Positions 9,408-18,274 of a DNA stretch of 35,643 bases are shown in pieces. The position numbers and the translations under genes are program-made. The DNA lies in contig JABDIV010000079.1 of assembly GCA_013003555.1 (NCBI GenBank), positions 1 to 35,643 on the forward strand, in the 5' to 3' direction. The notes under the pieces are model-generated. The model made no database searches, was not told the origin of the DNA, and saw nothing but the letters and a program-made list of their open reading frames with translations. The stretch comes from Flavobacteriaceae bacterium. Its GTDB lineage: Bacteria; Bacteroidota; Bacteroidia; Flavobacteriales; Flavobacteriaceae. Positions within the stretch are counted from its first letter, which is position 1, and each line of letters starts with the position of its first letter.

Positions 9408-10160
9408 TTATTCTTTGGGCATAACAAAAATCGACTCATCAACCTCGGCATTGAGCTCAACCGACTTATAGAGCATTTCAAGGTTTACTTGTCCGTTGAA
9501 TTTTTCGATCACTGTAAACGGAAGGTACAAACCATCCACTTCCTGGTAATCACTGATCACCGTTTGGGCTGTAGCACCCTTCGCCGGACCCGATTTAACT
9601 ACTGTTTCAGAAGCAATGGGAACATAGTTTTCAGTGTCGAAGTAATAAAAATCAACATTTTCTTCGGCGTTGCCATCCACCATTACCGGCTTTTTAATGA
9701 GTTTTATCTTAAAGACGTCAGTACCTTCATATGTGTCTTTGCCAACCAGTTCAACCTTATATCCTTTTTTCTTGTAATCGAAGAAGGGGTCAGGCATCTG
9801 GTCTTTGGCCTCATTCTTATAATTAATAGAAGCCTCCGAATCGAATGCCTCGGCTTGTTGCGTTTGGAAATTCATGGCCCAGGCATTTTCACCATCGAAA
9901 GCCTCGACGATAAACGAAGTGCCCTGAAGATCGACGTCTATAATAGTACGTCCATCTTTCATCATGGTTGCCACAAATGGATAATCAACACCTTGCTGGC
10001 GTCCGATTCCCGTTATACGCATCGACTCGACCTTTGACCAGGCCGCATATCCGCCAATGTTCTCTATGTAATTGTCAATGATTTCTTCGGCGGTTTGCGC
10101 CGGTGCGACGAGTGCAATCAAGAATAGACAAACTGCACCCAATAATTTGATAGTTTTCAT
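9408..10160 (-). CDS. LolA-like protein, paralogue of the adjacent gene
   Basis: This 250-residue exported protein has a signal peptide (MKTIKLLGAVCLFLIALVAPAQ). It has the same architecture as its neighbour: TAEEIIDNYIENIGGYAAW at the start, AFDGENAWAMNFQTQQAEAFDSEA in the middle, GTDVFKIKLIKKP, FDTENYVPI and ISDYQEVDGLYLPFTV towards the end. The near-identical order of blocks indicates tandem duplication followed by strong divergence. No terminator is obvious between the two copies, so they may be co-transcribed. The function is inferred only at family level: a periplasmic lipid- or lipoprotein-binding fold. Confidence 0.82.
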   Translation of the reverse strand: MKTIKLLGAVCLFLIALVAPAQTAEEIIDNYIENIGGYAAWSKVESMRITGIGRQQGVDYPFVATMMKDGRTIIDVDLQGTSFIVEAFDGENAWAMNFQTQQAEAFDSEASINYKNEAKDQMPDPFFDYKKKGYKVELVGKDTYEGTDVFKIKLIKKPVMVDGNAEENVDFYYFDTENYVPIASETVVKSGPAKGATAQTVISDYQEVDGLYLPFTVIEKFNGQVNLEMLYKSVELNAEVDESIFVMPKE

Positions 10161-10338
10161 GTGAATTAGTTTTTGATTGATACTAGGTTTGTGTTTGAAA
10201 TTAATGAAATGTTACAATATTTCACTGATTTTTTAAGATGAATTGACTAAAAACATCAATGAATTGTTTTTTCGGAAAATGAGTTGCCATTTTTTCAAAT
10301 TGAATTTTGTAATTTCAAAGAACCAAAATGACTTAATC

Positions 10339-11877
10339 ATGAATAACAAATCTTGTATTTTTTCAATTTTATTCCTGGGGCTTCCATTTTTTTTAATCGG
10401 CCAATCAATTTCCGATTTTATATCGGTCACGCCGGTAACCCAAACCGAAGCCTACGTTTTTCCAAGCAGTCATAAATTCCAGAAGATCATTGAAAGCGGT
10501 GATGCCTTAACCGAAGGCGGAACCATGCCAATCAGCCCTGATTTTTCTGGGTTTGTACCTATTTCTGGAAGTAGTACAAACGGCTATTTAAGCATTAATT
10601 CGGAGAGCGCTCCCGGTGGGAACACCATATTAGATATAAGTTTTAACAGCGGAAGTAACCTATGGGAAGTGTCTGCTTCAGAAGCAGTCGATTTTTCGGC
10701 TGTGGCCGGTACCATTGCCAATTGCTCGGGAACAGTTACGCCCTGGAATACGGTCGTATCCTGTGAAGAATTCAGCTCGTCATTAGACCAGAACGGTGAC
10801 GGTTACAGGGATTATGGATGGAATGTTGAAATCGATCCAGCTACCAAAACAGTTTTGGGTAAACGATTTGCCATGGGCAATTTTGCTCATGAGAATATTG
10901 TGATTCATAATAACCTACGAACCGTATATCAAGGCGCCGATTCAAATCCAGGATATCTCTACAAATTCGTGTCAACAGTTGCACAGGATCTCAGCTCAGG
11001 CGTTCTTTATGTGTACTCGGGATCTAAAAATGGGGCAGGGAACTGGATTCAAATCCCAAATACAACCCAAACTGAGAGAAATACGACTTTGTCATTGAGC
11101 TCATCAGCGGGAGGGACTGTTTTTAACGGGGTTGAGGATGTGGAGATCGGTCCGGACGGACAAGTTTATCTTGCCGTAAAAGGGGAAAATCGCGTTTACA
11201 GATTTCAGGACTCTGATCCGATTACGGGAACCACGGCAACCATGGAAACCTATGTCGGAAACATGAATTATGACATCACGCACGCAGGTGGTACCACTTC
11301 AGTAAGCTGGGGTAGCGGGAATGATAATTTAGCGTTTGACGGCAACGGTAACCTTTGGGTCAACCAAGATGGCGGCAACCACTACATATGGGTTGTTGAT
11401 AATGGACATACACAGGCGAGCCCTCAAGTTCGAATATTTGGTATCGCACCGTCAGGATCTGAATCAACTGGTATTACGTTTACACCCGATTTTAAATACA
11501 TGTTCCTGTCAATTCAACATCCGAGTAGCTCAAATGCAGCTAATCAAACCGATGCTGACGGACAAGTCGTTGATTTTGATAAAGGAACTACCCTGGTCAT
11601 GGCCCTGGCCGATGATCTCGGGGAAACATTGAGTTTAAATGGAAATGAACAAACTGTTTATTCGATTCATCCGAATCCGGTTTCGACAAATGAGATGATT
11701 GAAATAACGGGAAAGAATATCGAAAAAGTATCCTGGTTTGATGTAAACGGTAAATTGATCTTTGAACGTAAATATGATCGTGAACAACGTGTGGAGCTAA
11801 ATTTGAACGGCCTTTCCTCGGGATTCTATTTTTGTCGGATCAATGATCGGAAAACTGTGAAGATCCTTGTTGAATAA
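10339..11877 (+). CDS. PhoX-like (DUF839) secreted protein with T9SS type A sorting domain
   Basis: This 512-residue protein starts at the ATG at 10339, because residues from there form a clean signal peptide (MNNKSCIFSILFLGLPFFLIGQ). An in-frame ATG 96 bases upstream would add an unlikely charged leader. The body has PhoX-type blocks: CSGTVTPWNTVVSCEE, YGWNVEIDPATKTVLGKRFAMGNFAHEN, GYLYKFVST and a later NLAFDGNGNLWVNQDGG. PhoX phosphatases are calcium/iron enzymes; whether this one hydrolyses phosphate esters is inference. About 75 C-terminal residues (YSIHPNPVS to FYFCRINDRKTVKILVE) form a T9SS sorting domain, so it is probably delivered to the cell surface or secreted. It is divergent from the LolA-like pair. 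Confidence 0.85.
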   Translation: MNNKSCIFSILFLGLPFFLIGQSISDFISVTPVTQTEAYVFPSSHKFQKIIESGDALTEGGTMPISPDFSGFVPISGSSTNGYLSINSESAPGGNTILDISFNSGSNLWEVSASEAVDFSAVAGTIANCSGTVTPWNTVVSCEEFSSSLDQNGDGYRDYGWNVEIDPATKTVLGKRFAMGNFAHENIVIHNNLRTVYQGADSNPGYLYKFVSTVAQDLSSGVLYVYSGSKNGAGNWIQIPNTTQTERNTTLSLSSSAGGTVFNGVEDVEIGPDGQVYLAVKGENRVYRFQDSDPITGTTATMETYVGNMNYDITHAGGTTSVSWGSGNDNLAFDGNGNLWVNQDGGNHYIWVVDNGHTQASPQVRIFGIAPSGSESTGITFTPDFKYMFLSIQHPSSSNAANQTDADGQVVDFDKGTTLVMALADDLGETLSLNGNEQTVYSIHPNPVSTNEMIEITGKNIEKVSWFDVNGKLIFERKYDREQRVELNLNGLSSGFYFCRINDRKTVKILVE

Positions 11878-11914
11878 AAGTTGAATAGACAACATTTTCA
11901 TACGTTGGAATGGC

Positions 11915-11922
11915 TATATTTG
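11915..11922 (+). promoter_or_regulatory. Candidate -7 element (TATATTTG) for the formimidoyltransferase gene
   Basis: TATATTTG fits the Bacteroidota -7 consensus TAnnTTTG exactly and lies 47 bases before the ATG at 11970. A good -33 TTTG at the normal distance is not seen, so the call rests on the -7 box alone. Confidence 0.4.
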
Positions 11923-11969
11923 AGCTGGAACTGACTTCAATTTAATGCATTAACCAATCATAACTTCCA

Positions 11970-13661
11970 ATGGATAAACCATTAATCGAATGCGTCCCTA
12001 ATATTAGTGAGGGTCGCAATCAATCTGTAATTAAAGCTATCGCTAAAACCGTTGAAACCGTTGAAGGGGTGCGCTTGCTTGACATCGATCCCGGAAAGGC
12101 TACCAATCGAACGGTGATAACATTTGTTGGAGAGCCCGATCAGGTAGTTGAGGCGGCATTTCGCCTGATAAAAAAAGCTTCAGAACTCATCGATATGAGT
12201 AAACATAAAGGTGAGCATCCGCGTTTTGGTGCTACAGATGTTTGTCCGCTTGTGCCCATATCTGGAATCAGCCTCGAAGAAACTGCAGAATATGCCAAAG
12301 CGCTTGGGAAGCGTGTAGGTGAGGAATTGGATATTCCCGTTTACCTGTACGAGAAAGCAGCTCAGGAAGAAAAGCGTATCAATCTCGCCAACTGCCGGGC
12401 GGGGGAATATGAGGGCCTGCCAAAGAAATTGAAAGACAAGGCCTGGAAACCCGATTTCGGTCCTGCGGAATTCAATAAAAAGGTGTCTAAAACCGGAGCC
12501 ACTGCAATTTCAGCACGGGACTTTCTGGTCGCCTATAATGTTAATTTAAATACGACATCTACACGTCGAGCGAACGCTATTGCATTTGATATTCGCGAAG
12601 CCGGACGAGTACAACGGGAAGGTAATCCGATTACAGGAAAAAAGGTTCTGGATAAGAAAGGAGAGCCGGTACGCATTCCCGGCAAGTTAAAAGCCGTAAA
12701 AGGCATTGGCTGGTATATTGAAGAATATGGTATTGCACAGATTTCATATAATCTTACCAATATCAGCATCACACCCATGCATATCGCTTTTGATGAAACA
12801 TGTAAAGCGGCAGATGCGAGAGGATTGCGGGTAACCGGTTCAGAATTGATCGGGTTGATTCCCTTAAATGCTATGTTGGATGCGGCCGATTATTTTCTGA
12901 CCAAACAAAACCGATCATTGGGAATCTCTGAAACGGAAAAGATCAAAATCGCGGTAAAGTCACTTGGCCTGGATGATTTGAAACCTTTCGATCCTGACGA
13001 AAAGATCATCGAATATCAATTGAGAGGCGATTCAAAACAATTGATTGATCTGACCTTATCTGATTTTGCTGATGAAACAGCCTCCGAATCTATGGCTCCC
13101 GGTGGTGGATCGATTGCGGCCTATGTTGGTGCGCTGGGCGTTTCTCTGGGAACAATGGTGGCCAACCTTTCGGCCCACAAAGCTGGCTGGGACGATCGTT
13201 GGGAGGAATTTTCGAAATGGGCAGAAACCGGACAGAAGTACAAATCAAAACTCATGTATTTAGTCGATGAGGATACAAGAGCCTTCAATAAAATAATCGA
13301 TGGCTTCAGAATGCCGAAGGGGACTAAGCAGGAAAAAGATGCCCGGGCTACAGCTATTGAATCGGCTACGATTTACGCAACAGAAGTGCCATTACAAGTC
13401 ATGGAGACCGCCTTTTACTCCATGGAGGTTATGCATGCCATGGCTCAGCAGGGAATCCAGAATTCGATTTCAGATGCCGGAGTTGGGGCACTATGTGCAA
13501 GAACTGCTGTTTATGGAGCTTTCTTGAATGTTCGCATCAATGCCAGGGATATAAAGGATCGTTCGGTTGCCGATACATTACTAGAACGCGCCGATAACGT
13601 ATTTCAGAGTACGATTAGCCTTGAGGAGGAGATATTGGCCTTTGTAAATACCGCAATTTGA
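11970..13661 (+). CDS. ftcD: Bifunctional glutamate formimidoyltransferase / formimidoyltetrahydrofolate cyclodeaminase
   Basis: This 563-residue protein is close in length to the vertebrate FTCD fusion. Residues 1 to about 330 are the formiminotransferase part: ECVPNISEGRN at the start, KGEHPRFGATDVCPLVPI, RDFLVAYNVNLNT and NLTNISITPMHIAFDE. After a linker, residues from about 355 are the cyclodeaminase, with the folate-binding APGGGSIAAYVGALG and the helical remainder through DAGVGALCARTAVYGA. It moves the formimino group from formiminoglutamate to tetrahydrofolate and releases ammonia, the last step of histidine degradation. No hutH, hutU or hutI is in the window. The stop directly abuts the stop of the convergent channel gene with no spacer. 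Confidence 0.95.
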   Translation: MDKPLIECVPNISEGRNQSVIKAIAKTVETVEGVRLLDIDPGKATNRTVITFVGEPDQVVEAAFRLIKKASELIDMSKHKGEHPRFGATDVCPLVPISGISLEETAEYAKALGKRVGEELDIPVYLYEKAAQEEKRINLANCRAGEYEGLPKKLKDKAWKPDFGPAEFNKKVSKTGATAISARDFLVAYNVNLNTTSTRRANAIAFDIREAGRVQREGNPITGKKVLDKKGEPVRIPGKLKAVKGIGWYIEEYGIAQISYNLTNISITPMHIAFDETCKAADARGLRVTGSELIGLIPLNAMLDAADYFLTKQNRSLGISETEKIKIAVKSLGLDDLKPFDPDEKIIEYQLRGDSKQLIDLTLSDFADETASESMAPGGGSIAAYVGALGVSLGTMVANLSAHKAGWDDRWEEFSKWAETGQKYKSKLMYLVDEDTRAFNKIIDGFRMPKGTKQEKDARATAIESATIYATEVPLQVMETAFYSMEVMHAMAQQGIQNSISDAGVGALCARTAVYGAFLNVRINARDIKDRSVADTLLERADNVFQSTISLEEEILAFVNTAI

Positions 13662-14909
13662 TTATGCTTTTCTGAAATTAGAATCATTAGGATATTCAAA
13701 CAATTCCAGGTCGAACTCATGAACCGATGCGATCACATGATCGAAAATATCGGCCATGATGTACTCATAATTCTTCCAGCGCTTATCACTGCTAAAAGCA
13801 TATATCTCTAAAGGAATTCCTGTTGATGTCGGTGCCAATTGACGCGTCATTATGGTCATTTCCTTGTTTATGGCCGAGTGAGCTTCAACATAGGTTTGAA
13901 TATACTTTCTAAACACCCCAAGATTAGTGAGGTTACGCCCGTTGATAAGCAAGGTTTTATCCGCTCCCGATTTTAAATTATATTCATCGATTAGTGCCTG
14001 CCGGCTGCTCAGGTATTTTGAGATCAATTGAACTTGTTTCATGCGTTGCACATCGCTTTCAGTCAAATGCCTAACACTGTTTATTTTAATGTTCAACGAA
14101 CGTTTGATTCGCCTGCCACCGGAATCCATCATGCCTCGCCAGTTCTTGAACGAGTCCGAAATCAAAGCGTAAGTCGGGATGGTTGTAATGGTCTTGTCCC
14201 AGTTTTGCACTTTGACGGTCGCCAGGTTAATCTCGGTGACATCACCGTCGGCACCATATTTTTCAAAAGAAACCCAATCGCCAATTCGTACCATATCATT
14301 TATCGACACCTGGATACTGGCCACAAAACCTAATATGGTATCCTTGAAGATGAGAATGATGATGGCAGACGCGGCACCCATTGTCGTGATGAACTTCAGG
14401 AATGTAATCTCCGTTATAATGGCTACAATTGCCGCAATTCCGAAGATCCATGCAAAGATCATGAACACCTGTATGTAGCTATCGATTGGCTTATCTTTTA
14501 AATTTTCAAGGGTTTTAAAGTAATCCCTGAATGTCTGTAGCAAACTTCTTATAATCCAAAGGGTTAGAACGATTGCCAGAACTTCGATACCCTTCTCGGC
14601 AAGGGCTTCGAAATAAGGAAAGTCGAAAAATATCACCGGAACAGCTTCATAGGTAATCAAAAGAGGTATTATATGAGCCAGATTGCGCGGCATTTTATTC
14701 GCGACTAGGATATCGTCGAAATTGGTTTTAGAACGCTCTGCTATGCGATGAGAGATACTGCGGATTATTTTCCTAATAATGAGGTCTAAGATATAGACCA
14801 CGATCAAAAAGCCTATAAGCAGGGCAAGCATGTTGAGATTTTTCGCCCAATTTTCGTCCATTCCTGCCTGTATCAAATAGTCGTATATAAAGTGTTTAAT
14901 GCTGTTCAT
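13662..14909 (-). CDS. YbdG-type MscS-family mechanosensitive channel
   Basis: This 415-residue inner-membrane protein has the same length as E. coli YbdG (MscM). About five hydrophobic segments occupy residues 20-230. The MscS-type pore helix and beta domain follow: GDWVSFEKYGADGDVTEINL, TVKVQNWDKTITTIPTYAL, SDSFKNWRGMMDSGGRRIKRSLNI. The C-terminal part keeps the YbdG-specific MTRQLAPTSTGIPLEIYAF and ADIFDHVIASVHEF. By family knowledge it opens under membrane tension and relieves mild hypo-osmotic stress. A perfect -7 box lies just upstream (14933-14940). It is convergent with and touches the ftcD gene. Confidence 0.93.
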   Translation of the reverse strand: MNSIKHFIYDYLIQAGMDENWAKNLNMLALLIGFLIVVYILDLIIRKIIRSISHRIAERSKTNFDDILVANKMPRNLAHIIPLLITYEAVPVIFFDFPYFEALAEKGIEVLAIVLTLWIIRSLLQTFRDYFKTLENLKDKPIDSYIQVFMIFAWIFGIAAIVAIITEITFLKFITTMGAASAIIILIFKDTILGFVASIQVSINDMVRIGDWVSFEKYGADGDVTEINLATVKVQNWDKTITTIPTYALISDSFKNWRGMMDSGGRRIKRSLNIKINSVRHLTESDVQRMKQVQLISKYLSSRQALIDEYNLKSGADKTLLINGRNLTNLGVFRKYIQTYVEAHSAINKEMTIMTRQLAPTSTGIPLEIYAFSSDKRWKNYEYIMADIFDHVIASVHEFDLELFEYPNDSNFRKA

Positions 14910-14932
14910 AACTTGATTGGTTTTTAAAGCTT

Positions 14933-14940
14933 CAAAGGTA
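14933..14940 (-). promoter_or_regulatory. -7 element (TACCTTTG) of the YbdG-like channel gene
   Basis: On the minus strand TACCTTTG is a perfect TAnnTTTG match, 23 bases upstream of the ATG. It sits in the 50-base gap between the DUF3817 stop and the channel start, which indicates that the channel has its own promoter. The -33 box is weak. Confidence 0.5.
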
Positions 14941-14959
14941 TTCAGAACTATTCAATTAA

Positions 14960-15241
14960 TTAATCGGCTGTTCGCAGATACTTATAATCGATATAAAAGG
15001 TGGCAAAAGGAATAATCGATGCCAATAAGATCTCGCGAAACGCTTTTGGCGACCATTTGCCTTCAGCGTTAATATACAAAGCCAGCACAATATAAAGCAC
15101 GAACCAAATACCATGTGGAAGACCAAGCAGTTTAACAAATTGCGGATCGTCAAGAAGATATTTTATAGGAACTGCAATAAACAAAAGCAATACATAGGAG
15201 ATTCCTTCAAAAAGGGCGACGATCCTGAAGGATTTGATCAT
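14960..15241 (-). CDS. DUF3817 small integral membrane protein
   Basis: This 93-residue protein has three hydrophobic segments (about residues 7-27, 42-58 and 68-85). It carries the DUF3817 pattern: FRIVALFEGISYVLLLFIAVPIKY, then LPHGIWFVLYIVLAL, then a C-terminal ILLASIIPFATFYIDYKYLR. The family is a small membrane protein group (related to YdzA) of unknown function. It lies 50 bases upstream of the channel gene on the same strand, but each has its own -7 box. The start is supported by a strong -7 element 25 bases upstream. Confidence 0.9.
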   Translation of the reverse strand: MIKSFRIVALFEGISYVLLLFIAVPIKYLLDDPQFVKLLGLPHGIWFVLYIVLALYINAEGKWSPKAFREILLASIIPFATFYIDYKYLRTAD

Positions 15242-15266
15242 AGTTCAATGGATAATTTTGACTTTG

Positions 15267-15274
15267 CAAAGATA
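15267..15274 (-). promoter_or_regulatory. -7 element (TATCTTTG) of the DUF3817 gene
   Basis: The minus strand reads TTTGTATCTTTGCAAAG here, with a perfect TAnnTTTG box 25 bases before the start codon at 15241. This is the cleanest promoter element in the window. The -33 region is T-rich but not a clear TTTG. Confidence 0.55.
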
Positions 15275-15338
15275 CAAAGCTCCCGTTCAATTAGCTAAAA
15301 TTTATGCTTTCTTAATCCTGCGGCTTTCATAGATTAAG

Positions 15339-15346
15339 TATCTTTA
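15339..15346 (+). promoter_or_regulatory. Possible -7 element (TATCTTTA) of the M16 protease gene
   Basis: TATCTTTA differs from TAnnTTTG at the last base and lies 26 bases before the ATG at 15373, the same distance as the stronger boxes nearby. No convincing -33 box was found. Confidence 0.3.
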
Positions 15347-15372
15347 TAAAATCAAAAAAAAATCACTGATCC

Positions 15373-18189
15373 ATGCGAAATTTATTTCTATTAGTTCTGA
15401 TCTGTATCGGCATGATTTCCTGCAAAACAGACCAGGCCGAAAAGGCTATGGCTTTTTCAATCGATTATGAAAAATTCACTTTAGATAATGGTCTTGAGGT
15501 TGTTCTACATGAGGATCATAGTGATCCTATAGTAGCCGTTGCCACCATGATGCATGTTGGATCAAATCGGGAAAAACCCGGAAAAACGGGTTTCGCTCAT
15601 TTCTTTGAACATATGAGTTTTAACGATTCTGAAAATGTACCTGTTGGTGCCAACCGTAAGATGATCCCCGAGTGGGGTGGAAGCCGGAATGGTGGAACCT
15701 GGAGCGACGGAACCGTTTATTACGAGGTGGTTCCAAAGGATGCCTTCGAAAAAATTCTTTGGATCGACTCCGACCGCTTTGGCTATATGATCAATACGGT
15801 GACCGAAGCTGCTCTCGAACGTGAAAAGCAGGTGGTGAAAAATGAAAAGAGACAGCGTGTTGATAATGCACCATATGGATATACCGATGAGATAATCAGG
15901 AAAAATTTATACCCTGAAGAACATCCTTATAATTGGACGGTGATCGGTTCTCTGCCCGATCTTCAGGCAGCTACCATCGACGATGTTAAAGAATTCTATA
16001 ATCAATATTACGGAGCGAAAAACGGAACATTGGTCATCGCAGGTGATATCGATGTAGAAGAAACTAAAAAATTGGTAGAGCGTTGGTTTGGTGAGATAAA
16101 CAGCGGTCCGGATGTTGAGCCATTAAAGCCGAGACCTGTTGCTCTCAACGCCTCTAAATCGCTTTATTTCGAAGATAATTTCGCCAAATTACCTGAATTG
16201 CGAATGGTCATTCCGACGGTTGAAGAATACCATCCGGATACCTATGCCCTTCAAATTCTGGGACAATTATTAAGCGGCAGTAAGAAATCACCTTTATACC
16301 AGGTCGTCGTTGAAGAAAAGAAATTGGCGCCAAATATTGGCACCTACCAGAGGGGCAGCGAACTGGCAGGTGAATTCGTATTTCGAGTGCGCGCCAATGC
16401 GGCTGTAGATTTAGATGATGTGACGGCAGCCATCAGTGAAGGGCTGAGTCGCTTTGAGGATAAGGGCGTCGATGAGAACGACATGAAGCGCATTAAAGCC
16501 GAGTTGGAAACGGGATTGTACCAGGGCGTTAGCACCATTCTTAATAAAGCGTTCCAATTGGCATCGGATAATGAATTTAATGGCGACCCTGGCTATATTT
16601 CAAAAACAGCAGAACTAACCAATGCCGTTACTGCGGAAGATGTGATGCGTGTGTATGAACAATATGTTAAGGGTAAAGCCTATGTGATGACCAGCGTCGT
16701 TCCGAAGGGACAATTAGATCTTGCCGTTGAAGATGCCGAACAGGCAACCGTATGGATCGAGGAGGTCAAGAAAGATGTCGCCAACGAAGAAGTGAGTCAG
16801 GGTGAAGAAGCCGAATATGAAAAAACAGCGTCGAAATATGATAGGGGTGAACCGGAATTCGGTGAATTGCCTCGTTTTAAAATGCCGGATATCTGGACAG
16901 GTGAATTGGCCAATGGCATGAAACTTTATGGTATCCAAAACAATGAAGTGCCTTTGGTGCAATTCGATATAACCATCCCTGGTGGCCATCTTCTGGATCC
17001 AAAAGATAAATCGGGAGTAGCGGGTTTATTAAGCGACCTGATGATGGAAGGTACTGCCAATAAAACCCCAGCCGAATTGGAAGAAGCCATCGGCTTGCTC
17101 GGAGCCAATTTAAGCATGTACAGCGCGAATGAAGATTTTCATATCACCGGGTCGTGTCTGACTAAGAATTTTGAAGAAACCATGGCTCTTGTCAGGGAAA
17201 TTATATTGGAACCCCGCTGGGATGCCAAAGAATTCGATCGCCTTAAACAAGCGCTTGAGACCGGATTAAAAGGACGAGAGGCCAATCCGAATGCCATTGC
17301 ATCACTGGCTTTTAATAAACTTGTTTATGGCAACGGACATATCTTCGGAATTCCCGGATCGGGAACCCTGGATAGCACGAAAGATATAAACATGGATGAC
17401 TTAAAAGCGTATTACGCCAACCTTAGTCCGACAAACGCAAACTTCCATATAGCTGGAGCCATCGATAAAGCCGGTGTGGAAAAGGCACTTACGGTACTCA
17501 GTGATTGGTCAACCAATCCTGTCGAACTGCCTGAATATGAGCTTCCGCAGGGTACCAACGGGAATACGCTTTATTTTATAGACGTTCCCGATGCAAAGCA
17601 GTCGGTACTTATTATCGGTAAACTTGCGCTAAATGCCAAAGATGAAAACGCCAATAACCTCGACTATGCCAATGAAATTATCGGTGGTGGTAGTAGCGGC
17701 CGATTATTCCAAACACTGAGAATTGAAAAAGGCTACACCTATGGGGCCTATTCAGGAGTTGGGAATAGCCTTGAAGTGGCACCATTTAATGTAAGATCGA
17801 GTGTCAGGGCTAATGCTACCTTAAAATCACTTCAGATTATCGAGGATATGCTTGAGACCTATGGTGAAGGCTTCTCGGAAAGCGATGTGGAATTGACAAA
17901 AAATAAATTATTAAAAGCCAACACGAGAGCCTTTGAGAGTTTAGGTGCCAAACTCAATATTCTTCGGAATATCAGCAAGTATGATTACCCGCTGAATTAT
18001 ATGGAGCAGGATCAGGAGGAGTTGATTAATATGAGCCTTGACGATTATAAAGCAATGATCTCTAAATACCTGAATGAAGACGATATGGTCTATGTGGTTG
18101 TGGGTGATAAAGCAACACAATTAGAAGAAGTTAAACAACTAGGCAAGAAGGTTATAGAGCTTGATATCTATGGTAATACTTTAAACTAA
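15373..18189 (+). CDS. M16-family (pitrilysin-like) zinc protease, lipoprotein
   Basis: This 938-residue protein has a lipoprotein signal (MRNLFLLVLICIGMISC, lipid-modified Cys17). The N-terminal half has the inverted zinc motif HFFEH (His76, Glu79, His80) and the distal glutamate near residue 158 in VVKNEKRQRV, so it is catalytically competent. A second M16-like half starts at about residue 500 (WTGELANGMKLYGIQNNEVPLV). It lacks HxxEH but has the C-terminal GGGSSGRLFQTLR and GYTYGAYSG blocks of the inactive domain. An acidic linker joins the halves. By family analogy it degrades or trims peptides in the periplasm or at the outer membrane. A strong hairpin follows the stop. Confidence 0.93.
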   Translation: MRNLFLLVLICIGMISCKTDQAEKAMAFSIDYEKFTLDNGLEVVLHEDHSDPIVAVATMMHVGSNREKPGKTGFAHFFEHMSFNDSENVPVGANRKMIPEWGGSRNGGTWSDGTVYYEVVPKDAFEKILWIDSDRFGYMINTVTEAALEREKQVVKNEKRQRVDNAPYGYTDEIIRKNLYPEEHPYNWTVIGSLPDLQAATIDDVKEFYNQYYGAKNGTLVIAGDIDVEETKKLVERWFGEINSGPDVEPLKPRPVALNASKSLYFEDNFAKLPELRMVIPTVEEYHPDTYALQILGQLLSGSKKSPLYQVVVEEKKLAPNIGTYQRGSELAGEFVFRVRANAAVDLDDVTAAISEGLSRFEDKGVDENDMKRIKAELETGLYQGVSTILNKAFQLASDNEFNGDPGYISKTAELTNAVTAEDVMRVYEQYVKGKAYVMTSVVPKGQLDLAVEDAEQATVWIEEVKKDVANEEVSQGEEAEYEKTASKYDRGEPEFGELPRFKMPDIWTGELANGMKLYGIQNNEVPLVQFDITIPGGHLLDPKDKSGVAGLLSDLMMEGTANKTPAELEEAIGLLGANLSMYSANEDFHITGSCLTKNFEETMALVREIILEPRWDAKEFDRLKQALETGLKGREANPNAIASLAFNKLVYGNGHIFGIPGSGTLDSTKDINMDDLKAYYANLSPTNANFHIAGAIDKAGVEKALTVLSDWSTNPVELPEYELPQGTNGNTLYFIDVPDAKQSVLIIGKLALNAKDENANNLDYANEIIGGGSSGRLFQTLRIEKGYTYGAYSGVGNSLEVAPFNVRSSVRANATLKSLQIIEDMLETYGEGFSESDVELTKNKLLKANTRAFESLGAKLNILRNISKYDYPLNYMEQDQEELINMSLDDYKAMISKYLNEDDMVYVVVGDKATQLEEVKQLGKKVIELDIYGNTLN

Positions 18190-18210
18190 TTTTCAACTAA
18201 CCAATAAAAG

Positions 18211-18249
18211 ACAATGCGCAGTATGACCTGCTAAGTTACTGCGCATTGT
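18211..18249 (+). terminator. Long hairpin after the M16 gene, probable terminator
   Basis: A perfect 13-base-pair stem (ACAATGCGCAGTA / TACTGCGCATTGT) encloses a 13-base loop, 21 bases after the M16 stop. It is followed only by a modest T-rich stretch (TTGTATTTAAA). It probably terminates the M16 transcript; a role in mRNA stability or in the leader of the next gene (26 bases further on) is possible. Confidence 0.6.
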
Positions 18250-18274
18250 TTGTATTTAAATACCAACAAAAGGC

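Noticed and set aside
9405-10037. 210-codon plus-strand frame opposite the second LolA-like gene
   Set aside because: The opposite strand has a signal peptide, family blocks and a paralogue next to it; this frame has none.
10243-10338. Upstream start for the PhoX-like protein
   Set aside because: It would place a 32-residue charged leader before a perfect signal peptide; the ATG at 10339 is preferred.
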